Shown here: piece after piece, positions 57,101 to 63,013 of the stretch | Layout: every line of letters starts with the position of its first letter | Numbering within the stretch: the first letter of the stretch is position 1 | Virus record (IMG/VR): IMGVR_UViG_3300030099_005086 | Location: 35,282-99,281 of that record | Direction: 5' to 3' (one strand) | Length of the DNA stretch: 64,000 nt | From: a virus | Program-made: the position numbers and the translations under genes | The notes under the pieces: generated by a model | What the model was told of the DNA's origin: nothing | Seen by the model: the letters and a program-made list of their open reading frames with translations, nothing else | Databases searched by the model: none

Positions 57101-58715
57101 CTCCAGGTAATACTTTAATTTCTCCATCAATATATTTTCTATTAGGACTATAATGACCATATGTTGTATTCCAGTTATCAATAAATGTTTGAGCTTTTTT
57201 AGGATCTTCTTCAATTAATTTTACAAGTTCTTTATCAGATTGTGGAACACCTAGTCTTTTTGCTCTATTAAATTGATAACCAGCTTTTACAGCCATGTCT
57301 GCTTCTCCTATCTCATTAATTTTTTTTAATTGTTGAAATAACATTTCATCTTGTAACGCTAGTTTACCAGTACTTCTAAAACCTATAAAAGGATTAATAG
57401 CTAGATCTAATGCTCCTGCTTTACTAAATAAGTTTGGAGAAAAAGTTCTAGCACCAAGAAGAAAATCTATAGGTGACATACTAAGTTCTGCTCCCGCAGG
57501 CATATCAGGATTAATTGTACCATCTGGAAGTATTTCACTACTTTCTATAGCTTTATCAAAATATCTTTGTGTTGCATCCCTTTCAAGTTGATTTATATAT
57601 TCATCAAACCTAAGCTGTTCTTCTGGTGTAAGATTAGATTGTTGTGGTACAGTTATCTTTGGTGTTTCTCTACCATCCTGAGCTCTCATACTACCTTCAG
57701 GTAAATCATCTGCAATCTCTGGATCAAATGCAACATTGTTCATTTGCCATACTATGTCTTCTTTGTTAAATAATTGTAACATTCTATCAGCAACTGAAAA
57801 TCCTTTTTCATCTTTACCTTTTTGATTAAAGACTCCCTCTTGCTCTAAAAGTTTATTTAGATCATCCATAGTAAATGGTCTTGTATCTTCTGCTTTATAA
57901 ATATTAAATTTATCTGCTAAATATCTTAAGGCCATTACATCAGAACGTCTTTCATGGGGACTACGATCATGTGCTAGTATTGCTTGTCTTTCTTTATTTA
58001 TCCAGTCTTCTTTAGCATCTTCAAGAGAATTATAACCCATATCTTCCACAACAGCAACAAAACTATTATAACCTTCTCTATTTGGATTAGTTTGTTCTTG
58101 CCATCTTTTTTCTACTGCTTCATCTAAATTTTTATTGTATTTATCTGTACCTACTTTTGATCTAGAGGCTAATTCATTTTGAATGCTCTTTGGCATATAC
58201 ATACCGTGCATATCATGAGTATAAGTATAGAAGTCATCAATACTCATATCTTGAATATTTAACATATGACCATATTCATGTGCTAGTATTGCTTCTTGAA
58301 GTGTTGGATTATTTTCTGCATCTGCAACTGTAGGATCAAATCTGATACTTCTATCACTTGGTTCATAATCTGATAAAAAACTAAGTAAGCTCATACCTGG
58401 ATCAAACATAGAATCAAAAAATCCTTTATCTGTTCTATCAACCATACTATGACCTGCAAATGCTGCAGCTACACCATAAGGTCCCATATCTACTTGTAAT
58501 CCTGGACCACGACTAAAACCTTCACGTTCATTGGCTATATATTGTCTATACAAACCACGTTTAGGATCAATAGGATAATTACCTTCTTCTATTAGCCGTT
58601 TATAGTTATCACTAGTTACATACCTTTTGTAAAAGTCATCAACTCTTGACATAATCTCATCAAAAGGTACTGCAGAAGATTCACCTGCATTTTGCTTTTT
58701 TTTCAACTTTCTCAT
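54150..58715 (-). CDS. Giant protein with two HExxH metallopeptidase motifs and an ADP-ribosyltransferase-like segment
   Basis: I take ATG at 58713-58715 as start (the in-frame TTG upstream is less likely), giving 1521 residues. Near residue 146 the sequence reads AILAHEYGHMLN, and near residue 880 GTITHELDHLSN, both HExxH zincin motifs; SPHERRSDVMALR about 100 residues after the first could supply a further ligand. At about 597-655, TLYRYGD...SGWFSADPFDPLRYADY followed by GNVYKIDIDN resembles the R, STS-like and AxxY strands of ADP-ribosyltransferase folds, though weakly. Three Q-x-G motifs, an acidic linker and a helical tail follow. It is the first gene of the leftward arm. It may be a virion-carried effector or processing enzyme; this is inference. 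Confidence 0.75.
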   Translation of the reverse strand: MRKLKKKQNAGESSAVPFDEIMSRVDDFYKRYVTSDNYKRLIEEGNYPIDPKRGLYRQYIANEREGFSRGPGLQVDMGPYGVAAAFAGHSMVDRTDKGFFDSMFDPGMSLLSFLSDYEPSDRSIRFDPTVADAENNPTLQEAILAHEYGHMLNIQDMSIDDFYTYTHDMHGMYMPKSIQNELASRSKVGTDKYNKNLDEAVEKRWQEQTNPNREGYNSFVAVVEDMGYNSLEDAKEDWINKERQAILAHDRSPHERRSDVMALRYLADKFNIYKAEDTRPFTMDDLNKLLEQEGVFNQKGKDEKGFSVADRMLQLFNKEDIVWQMNNVAFDPEIADDLPEGSMRAQDGRETPKITVPQQSNLTPEEQLRFDEYINQLERDATQRYFDKAIESSEILPDGTINPDMPAGAELSMSPIDFLLGARTFSPNLFSKAGALDLAINPFIGFRSTGKLALQDEMLFQQLKKINEIGEADMAVKAGYQFNRAKRLGVPQSDKELVKLIEEDPKKAQTFIDNWNTTYGHYSPNRKYIDGEIKVLPGGKTDAVSSKVNFLDNVKLNVAKDAESGLDYFHARSRLPGVEAENIQSYVNKLGDDGTTTLYRYGDSPFNYGDKTSGWFSADPFDPLRYADYRSDLLNYKGNVYKIDIDNKFLNEIYRGGPQQGSKFRAGTSFKEFDVPDGLIYLSNVEEIGNLSDYKKYLKTLKQNGGSLPTFQGTDGSNEVTTENVTADNLKQTIESGNFDISQEQKELETHYRSAPERERLRKEHLNATGETLTDTQLDDIVNKNVELIYSTGSKVKGSTQQAPGFTYDPNVAGVLAFVNYQEGTFPLQLNDPDKQTGVYLNPDTPKDPLGLSYTQLPYYNIDGDVIKPKETLLKGTITHELDHLSNNMGIMGSGKYSPNYQQFKDYYNTFFTNASKENPYSPDYEGDKAETEYYTMPQEVKSYKRNLESALQDAGIWNPEEGEFTQEHLNLLNERGFEMPDAPLLEAINPSTEIPKKDENPYTFGDSNISYLDRINEFLVGTNPEQQAIDRVRNKLGSNPRTQKKVKEWLSNEPVQDINAEIAYKLFGSKGTKDINPYNAMQKLGESNNYNAGAYEDWLAERGITKRSEEELAELKRNQPNKYHSPYSDEMYDKFVNEVFPTIDRNAYVNYDKERDEWNDSAPKGFGNTPDTALSTFMQKIGSKTIKQRNKFLKRFNKDNDTDYKTFYELANKEGYTAHSRDNLPDERNPGLITEIQNDFMNVTRKKFTGINSNRNYDPAAFISDQKNIARLIPGNTHFNNQDISENASYDDGKSLQFLEEQGFNLNPNKLREDAFNNLPEYQRKALEWFANIGEDGNIVPRELNSATIRKSKFKDNYIDLGDDAAPDYIISSISHAINNIQSYIANEIDSQKRLFEGNNRIEQNRIDQKFNIEKEKYKEQQKKIDNNVIKFMNEVAMDEQEQSLTLAKNGGAIEQEIIYKNGKPEFKIIFANGAELKINKEEYDKEINPFYKVSKRKASKGLEFGSPLIIRGKLKLLKK

Positions 58716-58930
58716 CAATCAAACTCTTGCTTATAAAACAATATACTCAAATTTGACCAGACCCCCAAGCAAACTAAATCAAACTTGTCCCCCCTGGGTA
58801 TTAGAAATTTTGTATATATAGGGTTGGGTGGAGGTATCTATTATCTGCTCCCCAGATCAAAAATGGTTTGTGTCTACCCCCCTAGGGTTGTGCAAGCTAA
58901 TACAAAATTTATAAATCTAAAATAAAAATT
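58716..58930. promoter_or_regulatory. Divergent control region between the two transcription arms
   Basis: 215 bases separate the minus arm from the plus arm with no gene visible. AAATTTTGTA (58806-58815) and its reverse complement TACAAAATTT (58901-58910) flank the centre as a 10-base inverted pair, each resembling the TTTTGTA element found before late genes and pointing outward past the other. Four C-runs stand out in AT-rich DNA, two of them in the near-repeat CCCCCCTGGG (58789) and CCCCCCTAGGG (58877). ATCTGctcccCAGAT (58843-58857) can form a small hairpin. Two overlapping divergent promoters and operator-like repeats are the simplest reading; a replication origin is an alternative. Confidence 0.5.
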
Positions 58931-59218
58931 ATGTTGTACTTTGTAAAATTTACCCAAACAGGTAAAGGTATGGTCTTTTCAAGTGAAAAGATAGGTGAAA
59001 AAATAACCAAGACAGTAGGTACTGGTGACAATGCTGTAAGTATTACTATTAGTAAACAAACGCCAAATGTCAAATTTGGGTTTTGTCCAACTAATGGTAA
59101 AACAGCAGAGCTCAAGAAAGTATTAAAACCAGGTCAACAAGTTGATGGTTTTAAACTGTCTGATGAGAAGGTAGAGATTGAAGGTGTGCCATCTGACAAT
59201 CTCTTCTGGGTAGAGTAA
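58931..59218 (+). CDS. First early-arm gene, unknown 95-residue protein
   Basis: The product begins MLYFVKFTQTGKGMVFSSEK and is beta-rich with Gly/Lys turns (IGEKITKTVGTGDNAVSITI; LKPGQQVDGFKLSDEKVEI), like a small single-domain protein. No family is recognised. It is the first rightward gene and is closed by a strong terminator only 7 bases after its stop, so it is probably expressed as its own message soon after infection. Confidence 0.6.
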   Translation: MLYFVKFTQTGKGMVFSSEKIGEKITKTVGTGDNAVSITISKQTPNVKFGFCPTNGKTAELKKVLKPGQQVDGFKLSDEKVEIEGVPSDNLFWVE

Positions 59219-59225
59219 TACTCTA

Positions 59226-59260
59226 AGGTGTGTATGTAACAATGCACACCTAATTTTTCT
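59226..59260 (+). terminator. Rho-independent terminator after the 95-residue gene
   Basis: AGGTGTG (59226-59232) pairs with CACACCT (59245-59251), with three further inner pairs over a 6-base loop, followed by AATTTTTCT. It closes the message of the first early gene. Confidence 0.85.
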
Positions 59261-59264
59261 AAAT

Positions 59265-59292
59265 GCGTAGGTATTGTCACACAATGTTACGC
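59265..59292. repeat. Imperfect palindrome A in the early intergenic region
   Basis: GCGTA and TACGC form an outer stem and ATTGT and ACAAT an inner one over a 3-base loop, separated by an asymmetric internal loop. It directly follows the terminator. It could be an operator, an origin element or an RNA hairpin. Confidence 0.5.
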
Positions 59293-59299
59293 GTTAGGT

Positions 59300-59329
59300 C
59301 ACATGTTACTAGCTTTTTGCTGTAATGTG
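59300..59329. repeat. Imperfect palindrome B in the early intergenic region
   Basis: CACA, TTAC and AGC pair with GCT, GTAA and TGTG around a T5 loop (11 pairs, a 2-base and a 1-base bulge). With palindrome A it fills part of the 249-base gap 59219-59467. The rest of the gap is GT-rich (GTGTGTGTTACAGTGTGTG near 59372-59390) and has TTGTTCCACA near 59425, loosely like a DnaA box. No gene is visible there. Confidence 0.5.
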
Positions 59330-59467
59330 TCACAAAAGTTATAAATACTTGTAATTAATTTTAAATAGTTGTGTGTGTTACAGTGTGTGTGATAGGTCCA
59401 TATTCCCACTTATTACCACATTGTTCCACATACTAACCTTCACAATCACCTAAAATATAATATAGCT

Positions 59468-59668
59468 ATGACTAGCATTCAAAAAGAATTAAAAAAGGCT
59501 CAATTAAATAATGATTGGAACAGCATCAAAAGAATATTTGATAAGCTAAATAACATCTGTAAAGAAGAAGCAGACATGAGTTTATTTGAGTTCTTAACGT
59601 ATAGAGATAATACTTCAGAACTTTGTAGATATTATTCTTTAGGTCCACATAAATCTAAAATGACATGA
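59468..59668 (+). CDS. Small helical early protein (66 residues)
   Basis: The product starts MTSIQKELKKAQLNNDWNSI and is a charged helical bundle-like peptide, with AQLNNDWNSIKRIFDKLNNI as an amphipathic helix. No family recognised. Its stop overlaps the start of the next small gene (ATG at 59665), pointing to a translated operon. Confidence 0.55.
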   Translation: MTSIQKELKKAQLNNDWNSIKRIFDKLNNICKEEADMSLFEFLTYRDNTSELCRYYSLGPHKSKMT

Positions 59669-59841
59669 AAATAGTAAACATAGAAAGAACATATAACAAG
59701 TATGAAGATAAGTATGAGATTGTTATGTGGGTAAAAGATAAAATAAACTATTGTACAACACCTATAGTAGTTGAGGATACTGCATATGCAAATAGCCTTT
59801 TAAACTCTTGGAATAGTGTTAATAGTAACTCTGAAGAATAG
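59665..59841 (+). CDS. 58-residue early protein
   Basis: A frame from ATG 59665 to TAG 59839-59841 encodes MKIVNIERTYNKYEDKYEIV and onward to a Ser/Asn-rich end. It has a strand-turn-strand start and no recognised domain. It overlaps the preceding stop by four bases and is followed after 4 bases by the next ATG, so its borders are set by the neighbours. Confidence 0.55.
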   Translation: MKIVNIERTYNKYEDKYEIVMWVKDKINYCTTPIVVEDTAYANSLLNSWNSVNSNSEE

Positions 59842-59845
59842 TATT

Positions 59846-60238
59846 ATGAAAGCAAAAATAGAATTTATACGTGCACAAGCTAATGTTACATATGAAGCAT
59901 TGCTTACACTCATGAACACTTTCAATAGTGCAATAGATGAGGAGAGAGATAAAATCAAACATTACTTTAATATTAATAGAGATATAGAAGGTAATGATGC
60001 TGCTCTACAAGCATTAAATATTTATAATGGAGATATGGTAGATTTACTTGACCTTATAAGAGGTATTAAGTATGATGCCCAGTTCTTCTATGGTGAGATT
60101 GATAAACCTGAATGCACCGCAACAGGTGAGAGATATAATATTAGTCACTTTGAGTACATGAATGAGAAGCTTGACTGGATATATAATAATACATTGAAAC
60201 ATTATATTAATTTTCTAACAGAGGAAAAAAGATCATGA
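59846..60238 (+). CDS. 130-residue helical early protein
   Basis: I use ATG 59846 (MKAKIEFIRAQANVTYEALL) rather than the GTG at 59816, because it starts just after the previous stop. The product is mostly helical and acidic, with DEERDKIKHYFNINRDIEGN and a final helix. No family recognised. Its TGA overlaps the next ATG (ATGA). Confidence 0.6.
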   Translation: MKAKIEFIRAQANVTYEALLTLMNTFNSAIDEERDKIKHYFNINRDIEGNDAALQALNIYNGDMVDLLDLIRGIKYDAQFFYGEIDKPECTATGERYNISHFEYMNEKLDWIYNNTLKHYINFLTEEKRS

Positions 60239-60531
60239 GTAAAATAACAAAAATGTATGGTGTCTATTTAGATATAGAAGACCAAGAAGTTACAAGTATG
60301 GTTATAGCAGCTGTTACAGCATACTTAAAAAGTCAAAAGACTTTATATAAAATAGACTATCAGAAAGGTGATGTCTGTAAAGTTAAAAGAGTAGTGTATA
60401 TAATGGAAAATAATACTAATCTTTGTAAATCAGTTTCTAAAAATTTGCAGGTTATATTTCCACAGTTAGAAATTGTAGTAGATGATATTGTATTACACTC
60501 AGAACTAGAGGAGGGTAATCATGTTATTTGA
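60235..60531 (+). CDS. 98-residue early protein, unknown
   Basis: The product begins MSKITKMYGVYLDIEDQEVT and alternates strand and helix (VIAAVTAYLKSQKTLYKIDY; QVIFPQLEIVVDDIVL). No motif is recognised. It is coupled to its neighbours by overlaps on both sides (4 bases upstream, 11 bases downstream). Confidence 0.55.
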   Translation: MSKITKMYGVYLDIEDQEVTSMVIAAVTAYLKSQKTLYKIDYQKGDVCKVKRVVYIMENNTNLCKSVSKNLQVIFPQLEIVVDDIVLHSELEEGNHVI

Positions 60532-60694
60532 GGAAGCACAAGATGCTTGGGATTTATATAGTATAAGTCCTGAGCTAACATGTGCGTGTGATGAAGTACA
60601 TACATGTCAACAATGTTATGAAGAATGGCAAGAAGAAAAGAAACTTATACTTCAAAAACTTGAAGATGCTTTAAAAGAAAGCAAAGATGAATAA
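60521..60694 (+). CDS. 57-residue Cys-containing acidic early protein
   Basis: ATG 60521 to TAA 60692-60694 encodes MLFEEAQDAWDLYSISPELT, followed by CAC...CQQC, a possible zinc knuckle, and a charged helix. The start is preceded by GAGGAGGGTAATC, a Shine-Dalgarno-like sequence that is unusual here, where nearly all other starts have A/T-rich leaders. It overlaps the previous gene by 11 bases. Confidence 0.55.
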   Translation: MLFEEAQDAWDLYSISPELTCACDEVHTCQQCYEEWQEEKKLILQKLEDALKESKDE

Positions 60695-60810
60695 TACAAG
60701 TGTATTCCTAAGCAAGAAGATAAACTGCTTTACTAATGTAGCCAAGGACGGTCACAAGCCCGTGTAAATACAGAGTGGTATAACAATGTTTAATTAAATT
60801 CAAAAGTCAA
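60695..60810 (+). other. Noncoding stretch with GC-richer, hairpin-forming segment
   Basis: The 116 bases between two small genes have no credible frame. AAGCA (about 60711) can pair with TGCTT, and ACGG with CCGT around 60747-60762 inside a GC-richer patch (GCCAAGGACGGTCACAAGCC). No tRNA T-loop motif is present. It may be an untranslated leader of the basic 43-residue gene or a small RNA. Confidence 0.35.
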
Positions 60811-60942
60811 ATGGCAAAAAACGTAGGATTTCAGTATAGAGCTGAAGGTAAAAGAAAAAGAAAAGGTATACACTCTAAGAACAAGAGTAGAACCAAAGGT
60901 GGAAAACAGTATAAGAAACGTTATAACGGACAAGGTAGGTAA
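60811..60942 (+). CDS. 43-residue very basic small protein
   Basis: ATG 60811 to TAA 60942 encodes MAKNVGFQYRAEGKRKRKGI, then HSKNKSRTKGGKQYKKRY and NGQGR. Lys and Arg make up about two fifths of it and no acidic cluster is present, as in small ribosome- or RNA-binding peptides. I have an impression of similar SKNK...YKKRYxGQGR tails in other Bacteroidetes phages, unverified. It is followed after one base by the ATG of the 199-residue gene. Confidence 0.55.
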   Translation: MAKNVGFQYRAEGKRKRKGIHSKNKSRTKGGKQYKKRYNGQGR

Positions 60943-60943
60943 G

Positions 60944-61543
60944 ATGAAAACAATATTAAAATCAAAGAAGAAAAGTTATAAAGATACTGAGTATACAGTA
61001 TTACAAGATAACAATGAAATTGTATTCTCTAGAAATTTTGTTGGAGGTGCATGGTCAATTGACACTCTTAACTTAAATACCAAGCTTGTTAAGCAAAGAA
61101 CTGCTATAGATTATGTAAATACTAAATATCTTGAACAAAGATTCAAAGATATAAATGATTTAATTGAAGCAGATGAGTATTATTCTGCTAAGATTAAGAG
61201 ATTACATGGAGATCATAACTTGAGTTATAGTTATAATTTAAGTATTGTAGTGCCTAATGTAGGATCAGGTATAAAAACCAAAGTTGATGTTTGGGATAAT
61301 GGTCTAATGTTTGTAAGCATGGACAATAATTCTGATGAAGTTAGAACTAGTTGGGACTGTGTAACTGATATTAAAACTACAAGATCTATAGGTAAAGACT
61401 TTAGATTTAAGTTAAAGCACCTAAATCTTGATTGGATTAGATATGCAATACAAGAAAGAGCTTTGTATATTGATGAAGGAACTACTGATATATGTATTCC
61501 TTGGCAATATGTGAATCCTGTAGAGCTGCTTGAAGCAGAATAA
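60944..61543 (+). CDS. 199-residue early protein, unknown
   Basis: I use ATG 60944 (MKTILKSKKKSYKDTEYTVL) one base after the previous stop, rather than GTG 60899, which would lie inside the basic gene. The product has a basic N-terminus, mixed strand/helix core with VWDNGLMFVSMDNNSDEVRT, and an end with DICIPWQYVNPVELLE. No family recognised. It is followed by a 242-base noncoding region with several hairpins. Confidence 0.6.
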   Translation: MKTILKSKKKSYKDTEYTVLQDNNEIVFSRNFVGGAWSIDTLNLNTKLVKQRTAIDYVNTKYLEQRFKDINDLIEADEYYSAKIKRLHGDHNLSYSYNLSIVVPNVGSGIKTKVDVWDNGLMFVSMDNNSDEVRTSWDCVTDIKTTRSIGKDFRFKLKHLNLDWIRYAIQERALYIDEGTTDICIPWQYVNPVELLEAE

Positions 61544-61585
61544 CAGCATACATGAGGTACTAACAGTACCATAGTATAATACTTA

Positions 61586-61615
61586 CATATCATATGTATA
61601 GTTACATATGGTATG
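61586..61615 (+). repeat. Thirteen-pair palindrome after the 199-residue gene
   Basis: CATATCATATGTA and TACATATGGTATG pair around TAGT, with one G-T pair. The near-perfect symmetry would serve as an operator, or as a terminator-like RNA hairpin, though no T-run follows. Confidence 0.6.
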
Positions 61616-61632
61616 GGGTTGATTGTGTGAAT

Positions 61633-61662
61633 AGTGAGGGGTAATTAAGTTTACTCCTCACT
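61633..61662 (+). terminator. Twelve-pair hairpin, terminator or RNA stabiliser
   Basis: AGTGAGG-G-GTAA pairs with TTAC-T-CCTCACT over the loop TTAAGT (one G-T pair). It is followed by CAAAATTTAAAAAG, which is not a good T tract, so termination would be weak; an RNA stem is the safer reading. Confidence 0.5.
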
Positions 61663-61663
61663 C

Positions 61664-61785
61664 AAAATTTAAAAAGGGTGTTGAATGGTGTAAGACCAGA
61701 CGTGGCAATACCAACTTAATTGAGGAGAAAACGGTTGCGTTAACCAACCCTCAGCCCTAAACTTATTATCTAAAAATATAATATA
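61664..61785 (+). ncRNA. Candidate structured leader or small RNA
   Basis: Downstream of the two large stems the sequence becomes GC-richer and holds TGGTgtaagACCA (61686-61698) and a nested pair, TGAGG (61721) with CCTCA (61753) around GGTTgcgttAACC. No frame fits. It ends 30 bases before the ATG at 61786, so it could be a 5' regulatory leader or a separate small RNA. No known riboswitch core was recognised. Confidence 0.35.
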
Positions 61786-62292
61786 ATGGCAATAGAGATT
61801 ACAAAAAAGACTGCTGCCAAGCTTATAAATGCATATATTGATTCTTCTCAATCTAGATATGCTGTTGATTTAATTGTTAATTCACTTACTAGTGATAAGA
61901 TTAGCAAGCTTGTAGAGATATTAACTATGAATGAAGAACCTCAGACTTATAAGATTGGTGACTTTGTTGGAGTTAGATCTACTGAATCATATCAAATTAA
62001 AGATTTAATAAAAAATAAGTCTTTTGATAAACTATTAGAAGCAAACTTATGTAAGTTTACTCCAGAAGGTTATATATTGTTTGGTATGATAAAAGATTCT
62101 GCTGGTTATGGTGACTTTGATAAGTGGGCAGATAGATTTACTATTGAAGTTATTTATCCAGATGATAAAGGTAATGTTACTACAGGATCAGCAAGAATAG
62201 ATGCAAGTGAGTTTGTATCAGCACATAACTATAAAAAAAGATTAGATGAATACTTTTCTACAGAAAAATATAATGTACGTGAAGAGGCTTAG
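61786..62292 (+). CDS. 168-residue early protein, unknown
   Basis: The product begins MAIEITKKTAAKLINAYIDS, helical at first (RYAVDLIVNSLTSDKISKLVEIL), then beta (YKIGDFVGVRSTES) and an SSB-like or OB-like set of strands near the end (KGNVTTGSARIDASEFV). I do not recognise a family. Its tail overlaps the start of a small membrane peptide gene by 20 bases. Confidence 0.6.
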   Translation: MAIEITKKTAAKLINAYIDSSQSRYAVDLIVNSLTSDKISKLVEILTMNEEPQTYKIGDFVGVRSTESYQIKDLIKNKSFDKLLEANLCKFTPEGYILFGMIKDSAGYGDFDKWADRFTIEVIYPDDKGNVTTGSARIDASEFVSAHNYKKRLDEYFSTEKYNVREEA

Positions 62293-62374
62293 GTTTATCA
62301 TATTACTATTAATATGTTATTTGTTTTGGTTAGCGTCAGTTATGATATTACTTACTAAAGTACTTTATGGCTGA
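62273..62374 (+). CDS. 33-residue single-span membrane peptide
   Basis: ATG 62273 to TGA 62374 encodes MYVKRLRFIILLLICYLFWL followed by ASVMILLTKVLYG. Basic residues precede an uninterrupted hydrophobic stretch of about 22 residues, giving an N-in single-span membrane peptide. It overlaps both neighbours (20 bases upstream, 8 bases downstream), which fills an 74-base gap that would otherwise be noncoding. It could be a small holin-like, superinfection or membrane-modifying peptide; function unknown. Confidence 0.5.
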   Translation: MYVKRLRFIILLLICYLFWLASVMILLTKVLYG

Positions 62375-62618
62375 TAAGATAGAAAAATTTGGGATTGTTA
62401 ATAAGATAGTTATTGATGATCCTGAACTATCTATCCAAGCAAAAGGTATATATAGTATCCTTTGTACCTATGCAAATAAGAATAGACTTTGTTTTCCTTC
62501 AATAAATACCATTGCTAATACTGCAAATGTTAGTACAAGCACAGTTGATAGGAAAATAAAAGAGTTAAAACAGCGTAAATACATACAAAAAATAGGTAGA
62601 AAATACAAAATTTTATAA
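62367..62618 (+). CDS. HTH_36-like helix-turn-helix DNA-binding protein
   Basis: This 83-residue protein reads FGIVNKIVIDDPELSIQAKG then IYSILCTYANKNRLCFPSIN and TIANTANVSTSTVDRKIKEL, the typical helix-turn-helix of the HTH_36 family found in phage replication-initiation and regulatory proteins, and stops after the wing (QKIGRKYKIL). It lacks the C-terminal extension of full replication organisers, so a compact transcription regulator or a truncated replication protein fits. It overlaps the membrane peptide gene by 8 bases. Confidence 0.8.
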   Translation: MADKIEKFGIVNKIVIDDPELSIQAKGIYSILCTYANKNRLCFPSINTIANTANVSTSTVDRKIKELKQRKYIQKIGRKYKIL

Positions 62619-62691
62619 ACACTTAGCTATATATCTGTTAAAAAGTTAATGTAGCTTATATATAATTACTAGATACAGGTTCATATTTTAA

Positions 62692-62699
62692 TATATTTG
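62692..62699 (+). promoter_or_regulatory. Bacteroidetes-type -7 box (TATATTTG)
   Basis: TATATTTG matches TAnnTTTG, the -7 consensus recognised by Bacteroidetes primary sigma factor, 15 bases before the ATG at 62715 in a 96-base gap. No clear TTG -33 box is seen at the right distance, so it is a candidate only. Confidence 0.4.
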
Positions 62700-62714
62700 T
62701 TAAAACACTGAACA

Positions 62715-62978
62715 ATGATTTATCAGCTGCCAAATGGTAGAACCATAGAAATTTCTTTAGAGCAATACCTTGAGCTCACTGATATAGAATTACAAGAACT
62801 TGTAGGTCTAGGTAATCAGTATACTATGGAGATAAATGATCCTTTTTATAAAAGTTTCTCAGGAAATTTTAAAGAAGAAGGTGTAACATTAACAGATGAT
62901 GATATTGAACTAGATCTAGATCAAATAGATTCCATTGAAAAACTATCTGATAGTACATTTCATAGGGATGACCTTTAA
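62715..62978 (+). CDS. 87-residue acidic early protein, unknown
   Basis: The product begins MIYQLPNGRTIEISLEQYLE and has a compact beta/helix start, then PFYKSF and an acidic C-terminus (DDDIELDLDQIDSIEKLSD). I think small proteins starting MIYQLPNG occur in other Bacteroidetes phages, but cannot check. Function unknown. It may begin a new transcript from the TATATTTG box. Confidence 0.6.
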   Translation: MIYQLPNGRTIEISLEQYLELTDIELQELVGLGNQYTMEINDPFYKSFSGNFKEEGVTLTDDDIELDLDQIDSIEKLSDSTFHRDDL

Positions 62979-63013
62979 AACTTTTTTATTAATTTTTCTT
63001 TAAACTTCAAAAA

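Noticed and set aside
1-58715. Recoded stop codons (TAG as Gln or TGA as Trp), known in some crAss-like phages
   Set aside because: The long frames contain no in-frame TAG or TGA, and several genes end with TAG or TGA next to a following start, so the standard code fits.
60695-60810. tRNA gene in the early intergenic patch
   Set aside because: No cloverleaf could be drawn and no GTTCGA-type T-loop is present; no tRNA was recognised elsewhere in the window.
61231-61593. A 120-residue minus-strand frame over the 199-residue early gene
   Set aside because: Antisense to a coupled early gene and ends in a hairpin-rich region; low likelihood of translation.
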